Shown here in pieces: positions 27,093-36,741 of a stretch of 64,000 bases of DNA (positions within the stretch are counted from its first letter, which is position 1; each line of letters starts with the position of its first letter). Position numbers and translations under genes: made by a program. The stretch is from contig CAWJXM010000025.1 in the NCBI GenBank assembly GCA_963846635.1, positions 79,527 to 143,526 of the forward strand. The letters run 5' to 3'. This DNA is from AP-15 sp963846635. GTDB lineage: Bacteria; Pseudomonadota; Alphaproteobacteria; ATCC43930; CGMCC-115725. Under the pieces are notes generated by a model. The model made no database searches and had not been told where the DNA came from. It was given only the letters and a program-made list of their open reading frames with translations.

Positions 27093-27252
27093 CATTCGCG
27101 AGGCCCTCTCAAAGCCTGACGGCAGTACTGCGACTGCGCTGCACCGCCGTCGATATCGCTGCGGCCGGACAAGCCCCCGGCTAACGCGATACGAGGCCTC
27201 GGCATGTTTTGTCCCGCCGGGCAAGGCGGCAGCGGTAATTCAGGATCGGTGA

Positions 27253-27594
27253 ATGCAGGCGGCTCTGTGGATTTATCGCGTTGTCGTGGCGCTGTCAGGC
27301 ATCACCGTGATCCTGGTTATCGTCTATCTGGTTGTCGGCGAACAGAACCGCACGGTTCAAGCCAAAATCAACGAGCGCCAGCAGTTCATTAACCAGAGCC
27401 TCGAATTCGCCCGCATCAACGAGGCGCTGGTCCGCGCGATGGCGACGGTCGCGTTCAACGACAAGGACGACAAGCTGCGCGCCCTCTTGGCGCAGAACGG
27501 GATCACAATCAATCCAGAGACCGGCGCTCCCGCTGCGGCAAGCGGAACCGTCTCTAACCCCGCGGCTCTCGCACCAGCGGAGAAGCGGCCATGA
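27253..27594 (+). CDS. Small single-pass membrane protein, unknown
   Basis: 113 residues with one N-terminal membrane helix (VVVALSGITVILVIVYLVV) and a charged region likely to form a coiled coil (FINQSLEFARINEALVRAM), ending in a disordered Ala/Pro tail. It is not recognised. It overlaps the next gene by ATGA and the two look like a matched pair. Confidence 0.6.
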   Translation: MQAALWIYRVVVALSGITVILVIVYLVVGEQNRTVQAKINERQQFINQSLEFARINEALVRAMATVAFNDKDDKLRALLAQNGITINPETGAPAAASGTVSNPAALAPAEKRP

Positions 27595-27896
27595 CGTTTG
27601 CGCCGCAGGGCGGTCGCCAGCCCGACCCTTTGCCGCTGCCGCTAATTTTGGTGGTCGTGGCACTGTTTCTGCTGATGGCCGTCGAGACCGGCCAGGCGCT
27701 GCACGATCATGCGACACTCGGACAGCTGATCCAGGCGCAGCAGCCCACCATTGAACAGGCTGTAAAGGTGCGCCAGCAATTGCAAAGCCTGGCTGGCAAA
27801 ACCGCCGAACTGGCGGCGGCCGGCGATCCCGGCGCCAAATCGGTCGTCGAGCAGATGAAGGCCCAGGGCGTCACTTTGGGGGTGCCGAAGAAATAG
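27591..27896 (+). CDS. Small single-pass membrane protein, partner of the preceding gene
   Basis: 101 residues: a Pro-rich start, one membrane helix (PLPLILVVVALFLLMAVET), then a Gln-rich helix (LIQAQQPTIEQAVKVRQQL) and a short tail. It overlaps the upstream gene by four bases. The two proteins have the same plan, so they may form a membrane complex. No family was recognised. Confidence 0.6.
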   Translation: MTFAPQGGRQPDPLPLPLILVVVALFLLMAVETGQALHDHATLGQLIQAQQPTIEQAVKVRQQLQSLAGKTAELAAAGDPGAKSVVEQMKAQGVTLGVPKK

Positions 27897-28053
27897 CCAG
27901 AAGCCGACGCATTGCTGCAGGAACGCGCCGGGCGGCTCACCGTTTTGCGTGAGTAGCTCGGTCGCGACGCGAGCCTACGTATTATGAGCTGATCGAGCAG
28001 GCCAGATCCGCAAGGGATAACTCAATGGCCACGATCGCGAGGGAATATCGGCA

Positions 28054-28995
28054 ATGGCAGACGAAATCTACGTGGCGCCTCGTTCGCCCGTATCACCATC
28101 CGGTGATGTCATCGTTCATTCGGGTTCGTTACGGCGCATCTCTTGGGGTGGCGTGTTTGCCGGTCTGTTTCTTGTCCTTTCTATGCAGCTGCTGCTGATC
28201 ATGTTGGGGTTCGGTGTTGGGCTCAGCGTGTTTCAGCCGGGTCGGGGGCTTCCCAGTCCGGGGACGATCGGCATCGACGCCGCGGCGTGGTGGGTTGGTA
28301 GCTACATTGTTGCGCTTCTCATCGGGAGCTATGCCGCGGCTCGATTGGCCGGCGTTGTGCTGCGCTTCGATGGCATGCTGCACGGCTTGGTGACCTGGGC
28401 ATTCGCTCTGCTGGTAACGCTTTATCTGCTGACCTCGTCACTTGGCGGGGTCATCGGCGGCGCATTCGGTGTCGTTGGTAACGTGGTCTCGGCCGCTGAA
28501 CAGAGCCTAAGGGCAGCAATTCCGCAAGTGACAGGCGCTCCCGGCATTTCCAACCATCAAATCCAGCAACGCGCCCGGGAGCTTTTGCAGCCGGTCGACC
28601 CATCGCGGATGAGCAACGAGCAGGCCGAAGCTCGGATCACAAAGGATGTCGGCACCTATTTGGCGGGCGGAAGTGGGGCGCAGCAGGCTCGAAACGACAT
28701 CATCGACATTATGGCAGCACGGCTTGGCATCAGCCGGGATGACGCGGCCAAACGTTTTGATCAGTGGGCCGCCCAGTTTGAGCAAGCCAAGTCAAAACTG
28801 GCTCAGGGGGCGCAACATGTTGCGGGTCAAGCAGCGGATGCATTGTCGCAAGCCGCTTTGTGGGGATTTGGCGCGCTGTTACTGGGAGCGATATTCAGCG
28901 CTGTTGGCGGGGCATTGGGGACTCGTCCGCGGGGTGGGGGTAGGGCAGATCGCCCTCAGTTGACCTCCCGATCATCTGGCGATGAGCCATATTAA
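28054..28995 (+). CDS. Conserved membrane protein (PhnA-like/YrzE-like)
   Basis: 313 residues. After a short cytoplasmic part come SLRRISWGGVFAGLFLVL and further hydrophobic segments (QLLLIMLGFGVGLSVF, WWVGSYIVALLIGSYAAARLAG, LVTWAFALLVTLYLLTSSLGGVIGG; each shown as part of the segment). A long amphipathic soluble stretch (residues 145-265) follows, then one more helix near 270-290. Proteins of this plan are often named PhnA-like; no activity is known. The frame is intact and there is no operon partner. Confidence 0.6.
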   Translation: MADEIYVAPRSPVSPSGDVIVHSGSLRRISWGGVFAGLFLVLSMQLLLIMLGFGVGLSVFQPGRGLPSPGTIGIDAAAWWVGSYIVALLIGSYAAARLAGVVLRFDGMLHGLVTWAFALLVTLYLLTSSLGGVIGGAFGVVGNVVSAAEQSLRAAIPQVTGAPGISNHQIQQRARELLQPVDPSRMSNEQAEARITKDVGTYLAGGSGAQQARNDIIDIMAARLGISRDDAAKRFDQWAAQFEQAKSKLAQGAQHVAGQAADALSQAALWGFGALLLGAIFSAVGGALGTRPRGGGRADRPQLTSRSSGDEPY

Positions 28996-29040
28996 TCTTG
29001 CTGAGGCTCACGACTGGCGGATTTTGGATGGGGGTGCGCG

Positions 29041-30051
29041 CTAGTACATATCCGGGGTGATCACATTCTGCGGGCGGTTGGTCAGCAGCGCCGCGCGCAT
29101 CGTTTCGGCCGATTTGCGGCGGGTGTCCTGCTCCGATTCGGGGGTGAACCAAGCGGCGTGCGGGGTGATGATAAGCCGTCCTTCGAGCCCGGGCTCGTGC
29201 TCACGATAAGCGCGCAGGATGTCGGGGATCGGGTCGACCGGCGGCTCGACCGGAAGGACGTCGAGCCCGGCGCCGGCGATATGGCCGCTGCGCAGCAAGG
29301 CGAGCAACGCATCCACATCGATGACTGGCCCGCGCGCGGTGTTGATGACGACGGCTCCCTTGGACAGCAGCGCGAGCTGGTCGCGGCCGATGAGACCGCG
29401 GGTTTCACGGGTCAGCGGCGTGTGGATCGACAGCGTATCGGTCTGACGCAGTAAATCTTCAAGCGTGGCGGCTCGGCCGATGCCGAGCGCCAACTCGGCG
29501 CCGTTCGGCAGATAGGGATCGTAAAAGCTGACCCGAAAACCAAAGGCGCGGGCGCGCAATGCCACCGCGGTGCCGATACGGCCGAGCCCGACGATGCCGA
29601 AATTCTGCACGCCCAGCCGGCGGATCAGGTCGTTTTTAACGGCACCCCAGGCGGCTGGCGAGTTCGACCGCATCCGCTCGTGGTAAAAGACGACACCACG
29701 GCGCAGCGACAAGGCCAGCGCCATGGCGTGATCGGCGACCTCGGTTGTGCCGTAATCGGGCACATTGCAGACGAGGATGTTGCGGGCCGCTGCTGCGGCG
29801 CGGTCGATCTTGTCATAGCCGACACCCATGCGCACGATCGCGCGCAGCCGCGGAAAGCGGGCGATGTCCTCGGCTGAAACCGCGTGCCGCATGATCATCA
29901 GCCCGTCGACCTCGGCGCAATCGGCGGGATCGAGCTCGGCGAGCGCCCGCTTGGTGCGGCGGATGATCTGGACCTCGGGGCCGAAGATCTCGCGTTCGAG
30001 ACCGTCATCGGGAATTTGCCGGTCCTCGGGGTACATCACGGTCACGGGCAT
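29041..30051 (-). CDS. D-2-hydroxyacid dehydrogenase, C-terminal-binding-protein-like
   Basis: A 336-residue NAD-dependent 2-hydroxyacid dehydrogenase. The Rossmann loop is GIVGLGRIGTAVALRA near residue 155. The catalytic residues are Arg in INTARGPVID near 240, Glu in LDVLPVEPP near 265 and His in ITPHAAWFTPES near 298. The pattern is closer to CtBP-like and phosphoglycerate dehydrogenase-like enzymes than to D-lactate dehydrogenase. It is the last gene of a leftward group, separated from the next by a family A REP. Confidence 0.88.
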   Translation of the reverse strand: MPVTVMYPEDRQIPDDGLEREIFGPEVQIIRRTKRALAELDPADCAEVDGLMIMRHAVSAEDIARFPRLRAIVRMGVGYDKIDRAAAAARNILVCNVPDYGTTEVADHAMALALSLRRGVVFYHERMRSNSPAAWGAVKNDLIRRLGVQNFGIVGLGRIGTAVALRARAFGFRVSFYDPYLPNGAELALGIGRAATLEDLLRQTDTLSIHTPLTRETRGLIGRDQLALLSKGAVVINTARGPVIDVDALLALLRSGHIAGAGLDVLPVEPPVDPIPDILRAYREHEPGLEGRLIITPHAAWFTPESEQDTRRKSAETMRAALLTNRPQNVITPDMY

Positions 30052-30111
30052 CTTTTGTATCCTCAGCCTCGGTGTTGGACTGGAACGGCTCGGCTATGTG
30101 AAGGCACTACT

Positions 30112-30184
30112 CGTTACCCCCGCGAAAGTGGCGACGACTGATAAGGCCGGAGTCCTGGATTCCCGCTTTCGCGGGAATGACGGG
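30112..30184. repeat. REP-like inverted repeat, family A
   Basis: A left arm (30112-30135, one mismatch in the core) faces a perfect right arm (30152-30184, core CCCGCTTTCGCGGG). It lies between two leftward genes. Confidence 0.8.
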
Positions 30185-30215
30185 CAAACCATGGACAATC
30201 CAAATCCGTTTCTGG

Positions 30216-31229
30216 TTAGTGCTTGGCGACTTTGACCGGCTGCCCGCTTGCCGCCGAGCGCACGATCGCCTCGAAGGCGGCAACCCCGTGGACGATCTCG
30301 TCGGCGGTGATCGGATAGGGGCGCATGCCGTTGATTGCCGCGGCAAACCCTTCCAGTTCGGCCTTGAGCGGGTTGAAGCCTTTGAATTCGATGATCTCGG
30401 GTGCTGTGGGGCGCTGCCGACCCTCGGGCATCGCCTCCGATACGGGGAAGAAGCGGAAATCGGGGTCCTGCCCCGAAAGCTCGGCGCGCCCCTTGGTGCC
30501 ATACACGGCAAACCGATAGGTCGGCGCGGTGACAAGCGAGCAATACAGGCTCGCCGACATGCCGTTGGCGAGCCGTATCAATACGCTTGTCGTGTCTTCG
30601 AGGCGCGTCATCGACCGGTGCAGGTTGAGGCAATACACCTCGTCGATATGGCCAAAGAGATAGATCAGCGCGTCGAGATTGTGGACGCCGGTCGCCGTCA
30701 TCGCACCGGCGGGCGCCTCCTGCGGGTCGGCGCGCCAATAATATCCCTCGGGCATGAAATGGCCGGCCGGCGAGGCCTGAGCCGTCTCGGCATGGGTCGG
30801 CAGACCGAGCCGGCCATCCGCGATGCGGGTCTTCAGTTCGATCATCGCCGGGTGAAAGCGCCGCGGGTAGGCGACACCCAACACGACATCGGCGCGCTCG
30901 ACCGCTGCGAGCGCCTGCTCGGCGCTCTCGACATCGAGGGTAAACGGCTTTTCCATAAAGACGTGCTTGCCGGCGGCGGCAGCATGTTCGACCTGGCCGC
31001 CGTGCTGGCGATGCGGCGTCGCAAATACGACCGCGTCGATCTGTGGGTCGGCCAGGATTTCGTCGAGATCGTCGCGATAGGCGATGCCATGCTCGGCACA
31101 AAACGGCTCGGCTGTGGCGCGTGTTCGGCTATAGCCGACCGTAAAGGCAAATTCCGTGCTTTTGCCGTGGACCGCACCGACCAGGGTGCGGCCCCAGCGG
31201 CCAAGACCGACGATTGCGGCGTGGATCAC
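30216..31229 (-). CDS. Gfo/Idh/MocA-family NAD(P)-dependent oxidoreductase
   Basis: A 337-residue oxidoreductase. The N-terminal Rossmann motif is VGLGRWGRTLVGA; EKPFTLDVESAEQ near residue 97 contains the conserved E-K-P; the C-terminal domain contains ATGVHNLDALIYLFG with the His seen in the family. Members act on sugars, inositol or related alcohols. Its start overlaps the stop of the AroQ-like gene (ATGA at 31226-31229), indicating translational coupling. Confidence 0.88.
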   Translation of the reverse strand: MIHAAIVGLGRWGRTLVGAVHGKSTEFAFTVGYSRTRATAEPFCAEHGIAYRDDLDEILADPQIDAVVFATPHRQHGGQVEHAAAAGKHVFMEKPFTLDVESAEQALAAVERADVVLGVAYPRRFHPAMIELKTRIADGRLGLPTHAETAQASPAGHFMPEGYYWRADPQEAPAGAMTATGVHNLDALIYLFGHIDEVYCLNLHRSMTRLEDTTSVLIRLANGMSASLYCSLVTAPTYRFAVYGTKGRAELSGQDPDFRFFPVSEAMPEGRQRPTAPEIIEFKGFNPLKAELEGFAAAINGMRPYPITADEIVHGVAAFEAIVRSAASGQPVKVAKH

Positions 31230-31663
31230 GTCTTGGCTGCCAGCATGTCGCGCACGCCGCGCAGCGCCAGGTAATAGCCGGGGAGACCAAAACCGGCGAC
31301 GACGCCTTGACTGACGCGCGCCGTTTCGGAGGCTGGGCCGCGTCGAATCGGGTTCGAAATGTGAACCTCGATTGTCGGAAACTTAACTTGCGAAATCGCT
31401 GCCACCAGCGCCGGATAGCCGGTGCCGAACGCGGCCGGATTGAACAATGCCGCATCAAAGCCCTTGTCATTGGCTTCATAGAATTTGTTGACGACCTCGC
31501 CCTCGATGTTCGAGTGGAAGATCTCGACCTCCAGGCCCAATTCGGCGGCATAGCCGCGGATGCGCTCGTCATACTGGGGCAGGGTCATCGGACCAAAGAT
31601 CTCGGTCTGGACCTTGCCGCGCATGTTCATACCCGCACCGTGAACAATCAGGATTCTTGGCAT
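31226..31663 (-). CDS. Type II dehydroquinase-fold protein lacking key catalytic residues
   Basis: 145 residues with the overall pattern of type II 3-dehydroquinate dehydratase: SNIEGEVVNKFYEA, FNPAAFGTGY, EVHISNPIRRGP and GFGLPGYYLALRG. In true AroQ the N-terminal loop carries the catalytic Arg and Tyr (REP...YG). Here that loop reads GKVQTEIFG, with no Arg and Phe in place of Tyr. The substrate His of the THTS motif is also missing. It is therefore unlikely to be a dehydroquinase. It is coupled by overlap with a Gfo/Idh/MocA gene, suggesting a role in sugar or cyclitol breakdown. Confidence 0.7.
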   Translation of the reverse strand: MPRILIVHGAGMNMRGKVQTEIFGPMTLPQYDERIRGYAAELGLEVEIFHSNIEGEVVNKFYEANDKGFDAALFNPAAFGTGYPALVAAISQVKFPTIEVHISNPIRRGPASETARVSQGVVAGFGLPGYYLALRGVRDMLAAKT

Positions 31664-31751
31664 CGCGCTGCCCTCGCATGACGGCTAGAAAGGTAATTCG
31701 CTGGCGATGCTAGCTGACCGCCTGATTTGCTGACAAGGTTAATGCGATTGC

Positions 31752-32695
31752 TTGACAGCGAGCGGATCGACCTTCATCAGATCGCGCGTGAGGTGGAGCA
31801 ATCTGGTCCTTATTGTCGCAATGATAGCGGCGACAATCGTCGCCAGCTCAACCGCAGCAAAGCAGCCCGGGACAAAAGCCGCGCCGTCGAAAAGCGTCGC
31901 AGCACAAATTGCAGTGCTGGTCCGCAGCAACGCGAGCAACAGCGAGATCATTCGCTTCGCGGATCGCCAGCATTCGGTCAGGGTGGTGCGCGGCAAGCCA
32001 CGGCCTTTGGCGACCCGGGTCATGCACGACTCCGACCAGACCGCCGCCTTCGCTCGACAGGAGAAGGACGGGCGTACCGGCGGGCCGGTCGTCACAGCGG
32101 TTTCGGTCGTGTTTCCGGCACCCGTGCCGGAGTCAGCCAGAGGTGTCGTGCAGGTCGTGTCTTTTGCCAACACCCGTGAGCAGCCGGTGACGGTGCTCCG
32201 TGGCGCGCCGGTTGTGCGGGGCGACGTCGATGTGCCGGTGATCGCGGCCGGGCCCGATTTAGACCTGTTCGGTGCCGCGCGCGGCGCCGAGTCTGGATCG
32301 CGTTGCGTTTGCCATCGACGGCGCCGAGTTCGAGTCACGGGACAGACCCTGGGATGTGGCGTCCGGACCTCAGCGGGCCGCAGGGACCGATGCAGGTATC
32401 GGCCGCGGCGGCGATCGATTCGGGCGGCGGCGATCGCTTTGATCTGATCCAAAACCGGCAACTCGGCCGCTCGTATCTCGCAACACTGTTTCGCCGCTAC
32501 GGCGATTGGCCCGATGCTGTCGCGGCCTATAATTGGGGGCCGGCGAACATAGATACCTGGATCGCCCAAGGACGGCCCGCTGCGGGGCTGCCGCTCGCCG
32601 TCGAGCGTTATTGCGAGCGGGTTCTGCGCGACGGCGGAATTCTCCCGGGGCTGGGTTCGCAGAGAGGTACAGGCTGGCAGCTCCAGACCCCATAA
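31752..32695 (+). pseudogene. Lytic transglycosylase, split by two frameshifts
   Basis: A membrane-anchored or exported murein transglycosylase. The N-terminus has a hydrophobic segment (NLVLIVAMIAATIVASS). After GAARGAES the reading moves to a second frame at about 32292 (LDRVAFAIDGAE). A second shift follows near 32330, after which ESSHGTDPGMWRPDLSGPQG brings the catalytic Glu of the family's E-S motif, then QVSAAAAIDSGGGDRF and AAYNWGPANIDTW. Each shift equals one extra base. The start is TTG at 31752 and is uncertain. Without correction no piece contains both the anchor and the catalytic domain. Confidence 0.75.
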
Positions 32696-33000
32696 CGCGA
32701 AGATAGCCGGTCCGCGTTAGACGTTCAGCGGCCGTTCGGTCGCGAAGTCCCGCGTCCTACCGTCTTGCGGGAGGCGGTGGCGACCGTGGCTTCGGTCCTG
32801 GTCGCAGGCAGGGCGCGGGTTTGCGGCATCAGATGTTTGGCCTGCCAAAAACGCGGCATCCGCCCTGCATATTCTTTCGGCACGACCAGCCTATAAAATG
32901 GTTATGTGCTAGATTGGTGATCGATGGCCGTTAGCAGATCGCATCGGCCGTTCCGATCCAACCACCGTTGTTGTTGTGGGTTCCGCGGTATGAAGCCGAA
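32696..33000. other. Intergenic region of 305 bases
   Basis: No gene was found. There is an AT-richer patch around 32893-32905 (ataaaatgg) that could be part of a promoter for the ABC exporter gene, but no matching -35 box was found. Confidence 0.5.
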
Positions 33001-34868
33001 ATGATACGCGTTTTTCGTTTAGTTGAGTCGCTGCTCGAACCGACCACCCTGCCGCCCGGCCCGCCGCCGAGCGGGCTCGGTGCGTTCTATTGGCATCATG
33101 CCCGCCAGGCACGCGGCCTCGTCGTGGCGCTGTTCTCCGCCGGGCTCGTCGTGGCACTGCTCGATACGACGATCCCAGTGTTTGTCGGTCGGATCGTGAC
33201 GATGGTGTCGAGCCGGACTCCCCAGGCAGTCTTGCACGATTCGTGGCGGCAGTTGCTCGGGATGGCGCTCGTCCTGCTGGTCGCACGGCCGCTCGCGATG
33301 CTGGCGCAGAATCTGATCACCAATCAGGCGATCATTCCGAGCTTCTCCAACCTGATCCGCTGGCAAAGTCATTGGCATGTGGTGCGGCAGAGCTGGACGT
33401 TTTTCCAGAACGACTATGCCGGCCGGATTGCCAACCGGGTCATGCAAACTGGCCCGGCGCTTGCGGGAAAGCGTCGTCTCGGCGACCAACGCGGTCTGGT
33501 ACATCCTGGTCTATGGTGGCGGCGCGATCGTTTTGTTGGCGTCGAGCGACACGCGCTTGGCGGTTCCCGTGCTGCTGTGGTTCTGCGGCTATGCCGGCGT
33601 TGCTGCGCTGGTTCGTGCCGCGCCTGCGCAACCGCTCGCAGCGCATGTCGGCCGCACGCTCGCTGCTGTCCGGCCGCGTCGTGGACAGCTACACGAACAT
33701 TCAGACGGTCAAGCTGTTTGCCCGGCCGCGCGACGAAGACGCCTTTGTCTCCGAGGCGATGGAGGAGATGACCGAGTTGCACCGCTACCAGCTGCGGCTG
33801 ACCACCACGCTTGGGTTCAGCCTGGCGCTACTCAATGCGGCAATGGTGGTCGGCACCGGCGGCGTCGCGATCTGGCAGTGGAGCATCGGACGCATCGCCG
33901 TCGGCACCGTCGCGATGGCGCTGCCTTTGACTTGGCATATCGTCAGCATTGCCGGCTGGGTGGCGCAGAACGTGGCGACGATCTTCGAGAATATCGGCGT
34001 TGTGCAGGAAGGGATGCGCTCGATCGCGGTGCCGCATCAAATGACCGATCGGCCGGGAGCGATGCCGCTGCAGGTCGAGCGCGGCGAGGTATGGTTTGAG
34101 AATGTGCGCTTTGGCTATGGCACACAGCGCGGCGTGCTGCACAGCATCGATTTGACGATCGCGCCGGGCGAGCGGGTCGGTCTGGTCGGACCCTCGGGCG
34201 CCGGCAAATCGACTTTGGTCAACCTGCTGCTGCGCTTTTACGACATCGAGAGCGGCCGCATCCTGATCGACGGGCAGAACATCGCCGAGGTGACGCAAGA
34301 GAGTTTGCGCGGCCATATCTCGATGGTGACGCAGGACACCTCGCTGCTGCATCGCTCGATCCGCGACAATATCCGTTATGGCCGACCGCAGGCGAGCGAA
34401 TGGGAAGTGCGGCGAGCGGCGGCGCAGGCGCAGGCGATCGAGTTTATCGAAGGGCTCGAAGACTGGAACGGACGGCGCGGCTTTGATGCGCATGTCGGCG
34501 AGCGCGGCGTCAAATTGTCGGGCGGACAGCGCCAGCGCATCGCGCTCGCCCGGGTGATCCTAAAGGACGCGCCGATTCTGGTTCTCGACGAGGCGACCTC
34601 GTCACTCGATTCCGAAATCGAAGCGGCCATTCAGGAGCAGCTCGAAAGCCTGATGCGCGGTCGCACGGTCATCGCGATCGCGCATCGGCTATCGACGATC
34701 GCGCGGCTCGATCGTCTGGTCGTGCTCGAAGCGGGGCGGATCGTCGAAGAGGGCACGCATGCGGCACTGCTCGAGGCCAACGGTACCTATGCGCGGCTGT
34801 GGCGGCGCCAATCGGGCGGGTTTATCGATGCGGGTGGCGTTGCCGGCCTCGATGCCGCCGCCGAATGA
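33001..34868 (+). pseudogene. ABC exporter (membrane domain fused to ATPase), two frameshifts
   Basis: A full half-transporter: membrane domain first (VVALFSAGLVVALLDTTIPV, WTFFQNDYAGRIANRVMQ), then the nucleotide-binding domain with Walker A GPSGAGKST, signature LSGGQRQRI, Walker B ILVLDEATSS and the H-loop AHRLST. The frame changes near 33460 (after TGPAL, continuing RESVVSATNAVWYILVYGG) and again near 33602 (continuing LRWFVPRLRNRSQRM). Both shifts equal one extra base and both fall inside the membrane domain. The corrected protein is about 620 residues, normal for the family. The substrate is unknown. dsbB follows 10 nt downstream. Confidence 0.85.
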
Positions 34869-34878
34869 GGGGCGATCG

Positions 34879-35427
34879 ATGTCACGATCGGCACCGGGAC
34901 GTAGTTTGCAGCCGATAACCGACGCCGGGCGCGCATTTCCGCTCTTTATCCTGGTGACGAGCGCCATCGTCATGGGGACGGTGCTGCTGTCGCAATATTG
35001 GGGCGGCCTTGCCCCGTGCGAGCTCTGCCTGACCGAGCGGTGGCCATGGGACGCGGCAATCGTGATCGCGTTTGTCGCGGCGATGGTCGGCAATAGGCCG
35101 GCATTGCCGTGGGTAGCGCTGCTGCTGGCGGCAGTGTTCGCAGCCGGCAGCGCGCTCGCCTTCTACCATGTCGGGGTCGAGCGGCATTGGTTTGCCGGTC
35201 CGAGCGCTTGTACTGCGGGCGGAACGCCGGCGACCCTCGAGGCGCTCAAGGCTCAGCTGATGCGGGCGCAACCGGTGCAATGCGACCAGCCGGCATGGAC
35301 GTTGTTCGGGGTCTCGCTCGCCGGCTTGAATTTGCTTGCCTCGCTCGTCATGGCGGCGATCTGCATTGCTGTGTTCTCAAGCCGATACAAGGCGCGGCGC
35401 CGATTAAGCCTGCGGGGTTCGATGTGA
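34879..35427 (+). CDS. dsbB: DsbB-family disulfide bond formation protein
   Basis: A 182-residue inner-membrane protein that would reoxidise DsbA and pass electrons to quinone. The first Cys pair is APCELCLTER (Cys47, Cys50). The second pair is Cys111 (PSACTAGG) and Cys135 (PVQCDQP), in the expected periplasmic loop. Four hydrophobic helices surround them. The ATG at 34879 is chosen because GAGGGG precedes it and the open frame before it overlaps the ABC gene. The stop overlaps the GTG start of coq7. Confidence 0.88.
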   Translation: MSRSAPGRSLQPITDAGRAFPLFILVTSAIVMGTVLLSQYWGGLAPCELCLTERWPWDAAIVIAFVAAMVGNRPALPWVALLLAAVFAAGSALAFYHVGVERHWFAGPSACTAGGTPATLEALKAQLMRAQPVQCDQPAWTLFGVSLAGLNLLASLVMAAICIAVFSSRYKARRRLSLRGSM

Positions 35428-35974
35428 CGCCGGCAGCCCGTCACCGCTTGCCCGGCGACCCGCCGCCCTCGGCGGAGGTCGAGCGCATGCTGCGCGTCGA
35501 TCACGCCGGTGAGTTCGGCGCCACCAGGATCTACCGCGGGCAGCTCGATATTTTGGGGCGTGGCCGCGGTGCTGGCGAGATCCGCCGCATGGCCGAGGCA
35601 GAGCAGCGCCATCTTGCGACCTTCGAGGCTTTGCTGCGAAAGCATCGGGTGCGGCCGACCCTATTGCAGCCGCTGTGGTCGCTCGCCGGCTATATGCTGG
35701 GGGCGACGACGGCACTTCTCGGTGCGAGGCGGCAATGGCCTGCACCGTCGCGGTCGAGGACGTTATCGACGAGCATTACCGCGGACAGGCCGAACGCCTT
35801 CTCGATCATGATCCCGCCTTGGCGGAAACGATGCTCGACTTCCGTGCCGACGAACTCGCGCATCGCGACCTTGCGATCGTCCAAGGTGCCGAGCAAACGC
35901 CGGGTTACGATTTGCTGACTGCCGCGATTAAAGCGGGTTCGCGAGCGGCAATCTGGCTCTCTACCCGGATCTGA
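35424..35974 (+). pseudogene. coq7: Demethoxyubiquinone hydroxylase, one frameshift
   Basis: Coq7 is a di-iron enzyme of ubiquinone synthesis. The start is a GTG overlapping the dsbB stop. The first part has MLRVDHAGEFGATRIYRGQL and AEAEQRHLATFEALL with the first iron-binding Glu/His groups. After LGATTALLGA the frame shifts near 35725 and continues EAAMACTVAVEDVIDEHY, then DELAHRDLAIVQGAE with the second E..H group. One base appears to be missing. Unless another quinone hydroxylase is present, the loss would impair ubiquinone synthesis, which argues for a sequencing error. Confidence 0.85.
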
Positions 35975-35986
35975 AAGTGTAAGCGG

Positions 35987-36604
35987 CTACCGGGCGTTAC
36001 CTTGAGGAAGCGGCGCGATCCGCCAATGTCGCCCAACCGGGTGCTGCGCCGCATAATCCTCCAGACGGACGACGAAATCGGCAATATTCAAGCCGACGGC
36101 ATCACCGATCCGCCGCGGGTCGCGCATCACTTGCGCCGAATCATTGATCGAGTTGATCGCATAGGTGCCGGTGACACCGGCGTCTGTCAGGATGTCGATA
36201 TCCGTCAGGGGCTGCTCTGCTCCCGGCCGCCACAATTGATAGCGGGCGAAAATCGTCACGGTGTTCCCGGAAACCGTCAGTTCCATGATGCGGACGCGCA
36301 CCGAGAGCGGTGGACCGTTGCCGCTGAACAGTCCGGCCCGGTTCAAATCCTCACGCAGTAAGTCCCGCCATAGCGCCAGCACTGGCGCGGCGGCAGGTGT
36401 TACAGGATAAACCCAGGTGATCGGTCCCGCTGGCATCACCGAGATATCGGCGAGCACGGCCGGGATCGGCGTCGGCGCTCGCGGCGGGGCCGGGGTTGCG
36501 GCATAAGGAACATCTATGGCGGTGCCCTCGCAAAAGGCGGCCGCCAGCCACAGGCTGGCTAAAATCAGCGACAAGCCGATAATCCACCCACGCATTGGCG
36601 CCAT
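35987..36604 (-). CDS. Exported or membrane-anchored protein, unknown
   Basis: About 205 residues from the Met at 36604 (MAPMRGW). An N-terminal hydrophobic stretch (WIIGLSLILASLWLAAAF) is followed by a Pro-rich linker (AATPAPPRAPTPIP). The soluble domain has SVRVRIMELTVSGNTVTIFA, YQLWRPGAEQPLTDID and IGDAVGLNIADFVVRLEDY. No family was recognised. The frame is open further upstream to 36724, but the hydrophobic start argues for the shorter form. It is divergent from rpoZ. Confidence 0.6.
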   Translation of the reverse strand: MAPMRGWIIGLSLILASLWLAAAFCEGTAIDVPYAATPAPPRAPTPIPAVLADISVMPAGPITWVYPVTPAAAPVLALWRDLLREDLNRAGLFSGNGPPLSVRVRIMELTVSGNTVTIFARYQLWRPGAEQPLTDIDILTDAGVTGTYAINSINDSAQVMRDPRRIGDAVGLNIADFVVRLEDYAAQHPVGRHWRIAPLPQGNAR

Positions 36605-36741
36605 CCGGATGTTGCTCCCGTCTATTCGCAATAACACCGTGGACCGCCGATTTGCGCATCTCGCGACCTGAACCGGTGTGTTGCCGCGCTGAAAAACGCC
36701 CCATATATTGGTGAATTCAGCCATTAGGGGTGAATTCAGAC

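Noticed and set aside
29041..29100. A -1 frameshift in the D-2-hydroxyacid dehydrogenase tail
   Set aside because: The protein ends normally after the dimerisation segment and all catalytic residues are in one frame.
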